Source of the DNA: Selaginella tamariscina
Taxonomy: Eukaryota > Streptophyta > Lycopodiopsida > Selaginellales > Selaginellaceae
Length of the DNA stretch: 64,000 bases
Assembly: GCA_003024785.1 (NCBI GenBank)
Contig: PUQB01000586.1
Location: forward strand, 62,001 to 126,000
Reading direction: 5' to 3'
Made by a program: the position numbers and the translations under genes
Notes under the pieces: generated by a model
What the model was told of the DNA's origin: nothing
The model's input: only the letters and a program-made list of their open reading frames with translations
Databases searched by the model: none
In this document: positions 60,159 through 64,000 of the stretch, in pieces
Position numbering within the stretch: the first letter of the stretch is position 1
How the letters are laid out: each line of letters opens with the position of its first letter

Positions 60159-63100
60159 TATACTTCAAGGTTAGCCTTTTTGAGTTAAATTATAGTCAAA
60201 TACGACAGTTTTGAATTATCTTAAAATACTATGAGTACATTAACTATAATTTAATTGGTTCATTTATCTCTATGGCATTATGAAAGTGAAATTATATTAT
60301 GTATTATTCATGTGTCTAATAACAAAATGTTCTCGGATATTTTAAATAACATTTAGAATATTTTAAATTTGAATTTAACTCTTGAAAATAAATAACGTTT
60401 ATATAATAAATGTGAGCAATAAACTACACATATTCTAATGTTTTTTGGTAATTTTGATTAGGGTAGGAACATTGTCCCGGTTTTCTTTTATATTTTATTT
60501 AATGGTTATTTGCTTAAAGTACTTAAACTGATATAAACTGAAGAGGTGACTTATTTACTCCTGTTAATTAGTGTACTACTGTGACTAGATTCTTCTGGAT
60601 GCTGCGTGCGTGCGTGCGTGTGTGTGTGTCTGAGAGAACTTGTCATGTATACGTATTTTAAAGGATTATTGCATACGTGTGTTACGAGTATATATATTTA
60701 GGTACACATGATAAACATTAAATATAAGAAAAAAGCCTTAAGCTATCACACATTACATTAGTGTTTTAAAAATTAGATAGCATTATTCTAATTTATTAAA
60801 TTTATTATTATTATAAACTTTATTAAGTATTCACAACTCTTACATGTATTACATTTCATTGTAAAGAATTCACAATATATTTAACTTTGATTGGCTCTGT
60901 ACGAGGGTTGTTTTGCATTCATCTCTTCATCATCGATGTCTTTATATGTTGTACATGCTCCAAGGTCAAGTTCGTCCTATGTGTGGGTGTTTTGATATTG
61001 AAGTCACCAAACTATTAAATGTCCGCTTTATTAAACCAAAGTTTCTCTTCTACCGTCCCTCATCTTAGTATCTATCCATAAACCGATCGAACCAAATGGT
61101 TGAGCAGTTTTCTACCGTTTCTCGTCTTAGTATCAATCCATAAACTGATCAAACCAAATGGTTGAGCATGGCTTAACCCACCATAGCCGTTGCAATTGTG
61201 ATGGAGCAGCAACCACCAATAGACTTGTTTCTATTCTTGATCTCTAAACTATCTAAAGTCCGAGGTGATGGGTCAATATTGAAACTCTTAGCTTCTTAAT
61301 CCATTGTCTTAAGAGTAGTAAGAATACCAAAACTTGAAAAGAATCCATTTCGATTTTTATGTTCTTCTTGACACTCACGATCACCGGCTCCTTGGTACTC
61401 CAGGAGTTCCTTTTCCTTCTAGCAAATGAGAATCATTGTCAATCTCTTTTGATCTTGAGAAGCTTGAGGAACAACTGGAGCTGGATTGGGCAATGCACTG
61501 GAAACCACTCAAATCGCCGGAGGTAGAGGAACTTACAAGGAGTTCAGCTACTATAGGAAGTTTGTGTCTTGGACAAATGCTTTAGCTTTACCTCTATGTT
61601 CTATGCTCAACTGGAGGAGTTTTTTGCCGTGGCATCGGGCGCTCTCTCCAATCTCATTTGCTGTGGCATTGCGCTCTATCGCCAGCTTTCCTTAAAGTTA
61701 GGTCAAAGAATATATTAGGAATACATTATGTTAATGTTTTAAAACGTTAGCATTAACATTTGTGAGAAAAATACATAGAAAACATTAATAAAGTTTTAAA
61801 TTAACTTGAAATATTAAATTAAAATTTTAAAATAATAATGTAATGTAAGAGATAGTATGTGAAATTATGCCCATCAGCCTAATGTAATGTGTGGTGAAAA
61901 AAAGCCCCTCACCATTAAAACTTTCAATGCAAAGAAAACCGTATGTTGGCCAGGTAATAAACATTAAACGTGTTCATATGACTAGTTTGTTAACAAACAT
62001 GTTCCTATGTTTGAAATTAATCTTATAATAAGCATTGGATTAAAGTATAATTTATCTGAATATTATAAACAGTAAGAAATGAAATAGTACAAGCATGTTC
62101 TCATTTCTTTAAAAAATAGAGAAATAACTTTGTCTTTTAAATTCACTATGCCCATATTAAAAACACCAAATGCAATAATTGAGAAGATAAGAAGATGGAT
62201 TTATAATATGTATGAACTAATACAAAAACTATATGATAAACAATGACAATTGAATTACATTCACTATACAAACAACATTAAAACTGAAAATAATAATTAA
62301 TATTAATTGAAATTTCATTGACTTAATTCCTTATTAAAGTTGTCTAGCTCCTTTCATCAAGGCTCAACTACACCTTCTTATAGTGGAGATACCTCAAAGC
62401 TTGCACTAGCTCTCTCGTGATATACATTGTATAATGCACTTCATATATTTGAGTCTTCTCCTTACATAGCATGGAGGTATTTACCAACTTTGTGGCTGCC
62501 TTGTTGAACAAGAGATTTGTTTAATGCATTAATGCTTCAGCAACATTATCTCATTTATGTGGGAGTGATTTATAAAGCTTCACTCTTTACATCAAATCAA
62601 GAACTTTATGTTTTTTTCCATGGGTAATGAGATCTATAAACAACTGACTTAAGGAGTTCACATGTTGTATATATATCCGCCATTTTAAAAAATGTAAATC
62701 TCCAAAGTCGAATGAATCCTTATTACCTCCATGTTAAACGTTTTGTTATAAGCATTGTTCAACCCCTTCCAAAGCTTTTCAACTCCTTGTTCCGTGTCAA
62801 CCTTAAACAAAATTCTATAATTAAGATAAGTGCAAATACACCCCATTACTTACTCCTTTTTAATCTTCCAGTCTCTAAGAACCTTTTGGGCATTCAATCC
62901 ATTATTTATATTAAGATGTGCTTCAAAACCATCAATTATGCCATATACATTATAGAGATGAAGACAAGTCTTTATAAGCTTTTTCCATAAATCAAAATCC
63001 TCTCTTTTAAAGATGAAGAGTTTCCTATCAAAACTCTCCTCATTCTTACGTTCAATTTCATCGCTTCAATACCATTTTAATGTCAACATGATTTAGGGTT

Positions 63101-64000
63101 AAGAACCCTAAATTAATTTTGGCTTACTTAAACACACTAGAGATATACCATTTGTGTGCTTCAAAAATTAAAAAGCTTAGTTCATTCAATTCCTAAACAT
63201 GTTCCCATATCACATATTTCATAATTTTTATTATAACTAAACTTTTACTTTGTAAGCTGATTATTATTACTTGCTTTGATATAATGAGAAAGAACACTTA
63301 TGTGATTCAATTAATTGTCAATAAATATCATGAGATACTCTAAATAAGATAAAACTTATCTTTATTACATTTTCCTCTCTTATTTAACTTCAAATTAATG
63401 TATCGAGTGAGCTCAATGTGTTGAGTAGAGACCCCAATGAGTTTAATTAATACTAACCCTATCCCATGGAGTTAATGTAAACACATTGCCAATTCATTTA
63501 CATAAACAAGACGAGTCACATGTATATGTGGGCAAGTATATTACTAATTCAAGTGAGTCCCATTTTCTCCCATAAGTCCAACTTGTATCATTAAGACACA
63601 CCTCCTGTGATCCCAAAACTTCCAGCATGTGGGACTAAAGGTAGCTTACCCTTATCATTGACAAATTTGCATTTGTATATCCAAGTAGGTTGCATATAAG
63701 AAGGTCTTGTCTGAATATACGTTTTATAAACATGATTATTAAGGCCTTGTTCGAGTTACCTCTTTCACATCAACCTAATAACGATACTCACAATTAAATA
63801 GAACATGTATTATGATTCATATGTTCATAGTTAATGACTTTCTTTATTACTAATTTTTAGGGGGTTCACAATAGGCATTTTAAAGTTACACATGGCACTA
63901 GGTAAAATGACACCAATGATGAACACTCTTAAATATGTGTGGTGCCAATGAACACACTTGGCTAAGACACCTAATGTTCATCAAGCAAATGCTCAAGACT
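60159..64000. other. AT-rich spacer without recognisable genes
   Basis: A tandem repeat lies at 61049-61172. 61380-61700 has coding-like composition (a 69-codon frame with NALALPLCSMLNWRSFLPWH) and may be a remnant of a transposon or gene, not identified. 62340-62700 and 63400-63720 are likewise less AT-rich, with short broken frames. I cannot assign any. Confidence 0.5.
61049..61172. repeat. Tandem duplication, period 62 bp
   Basis: TCTACCGT(C/T)(C/T)CTC(A/G)TCTTAG then ATCCATAAAC and AACCAAATGGTTGAGCA occur at 61049-61110 and 61111-61172. Confidence 0.85.

Noticed and set aside
61486..61695. 69-codon gene candidate
   Set aside because: Coding-like composition but no family, no splice context and no intact frame beyond it. 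Left as possible remnant.

Overview
The window is nuclear DNA from a land plant. The evidence is GT-AG spliced genes with many small exons, a PLS-class pentatricopeptide repeat (PPR) gene, Em-type (group 1 LEA) genes, an NPF peptide transporter, an alpha-expansin, a PII-2-like leucine-rich-repeat protein and a FAR1-type Mutator transposase. The PPR repeat style (…SWNAMLSAYAQNG…) and very short introns (down to 52 nt) recall lycophytes such as Selaginella. That placement is inference, and no marker here fixes the species. Intergenic DNA is AT-rich, and introns and spacers are full of TC/AC/TA dinucleotide repeats.

Layout. 0.25-2.1 kb: PPR gene (+). 2.8-4.9 kb: intact TFIIA large subunit (+). 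5.7-6.3 kb: small DUF7722-like protein (+). 7.5-10.8 kb: NPF transporter (-). 11.6-14.0 kb: second, frameshifted TFIIA large-subunit gene (+). 15.3-22 kb: an Em gene array with one intact copy (+), one ruined copy (+), one inverted copy with a one-base deletion (-), and the orphan 3' flank of a fourth unit. 22-30.3 kb: AT-rich repeats, a hAT MITE and an intact Pcc1 (KEOPS) gene (-). An orphan Em promoter block lies at 30.35 kb. 31.2-34.5 kb: DCAF13/Sof1 (-). 35.3-36.4 kb: broken alpha-expansin (+). 38.1-39.4 kb: intact LRR protein (+). 40.0-40.6 kb: mitoribosomal protein mL43 (-). 40.9-44.4 kb: two unidentified genes and a GC-rich coiled-coil gene with many frameshifts. 44.6-46.9 kb: complete Mutator-like element with terminal inverted repeats and an intact transposase. 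48.8-51.3 kb: intact 12-exon alcohol dehydrogenase (+). 53.2-60.2 kb: UTP21/WDR36 (+). 60.2-64 kb: no recognisable gene.

Functional links. DCAF13/Sof1 and UTP21 both belong to the small-subunit processome, Pcc1 acts in tRNA t6A modification, and mL43 is a mitoribosomal protein. All four, together with the NPF and ADH genes, carry sense-oriented telo-box motifs (TTAGGGTTT or close variants) just upstream of the start codon.

Quality warning. Many conserved genes (DCAF13, UTP21, mL43, NPF, TFIIA copy 2, Em copy 3, PPR) are interrupted by isolated one-base insertions or deletions, often in short homopolymers. ADH, the transposase, the LRR gene, TFIIA copy 1, Em copy 1 and Pcc1 are intact. Residual long-read consensus errors are the likeliest cause for the essential single-copy genes. 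Em copy 2 and the expansin look like true decay. Exon coordinates were derived by hand from splice signals and phase.
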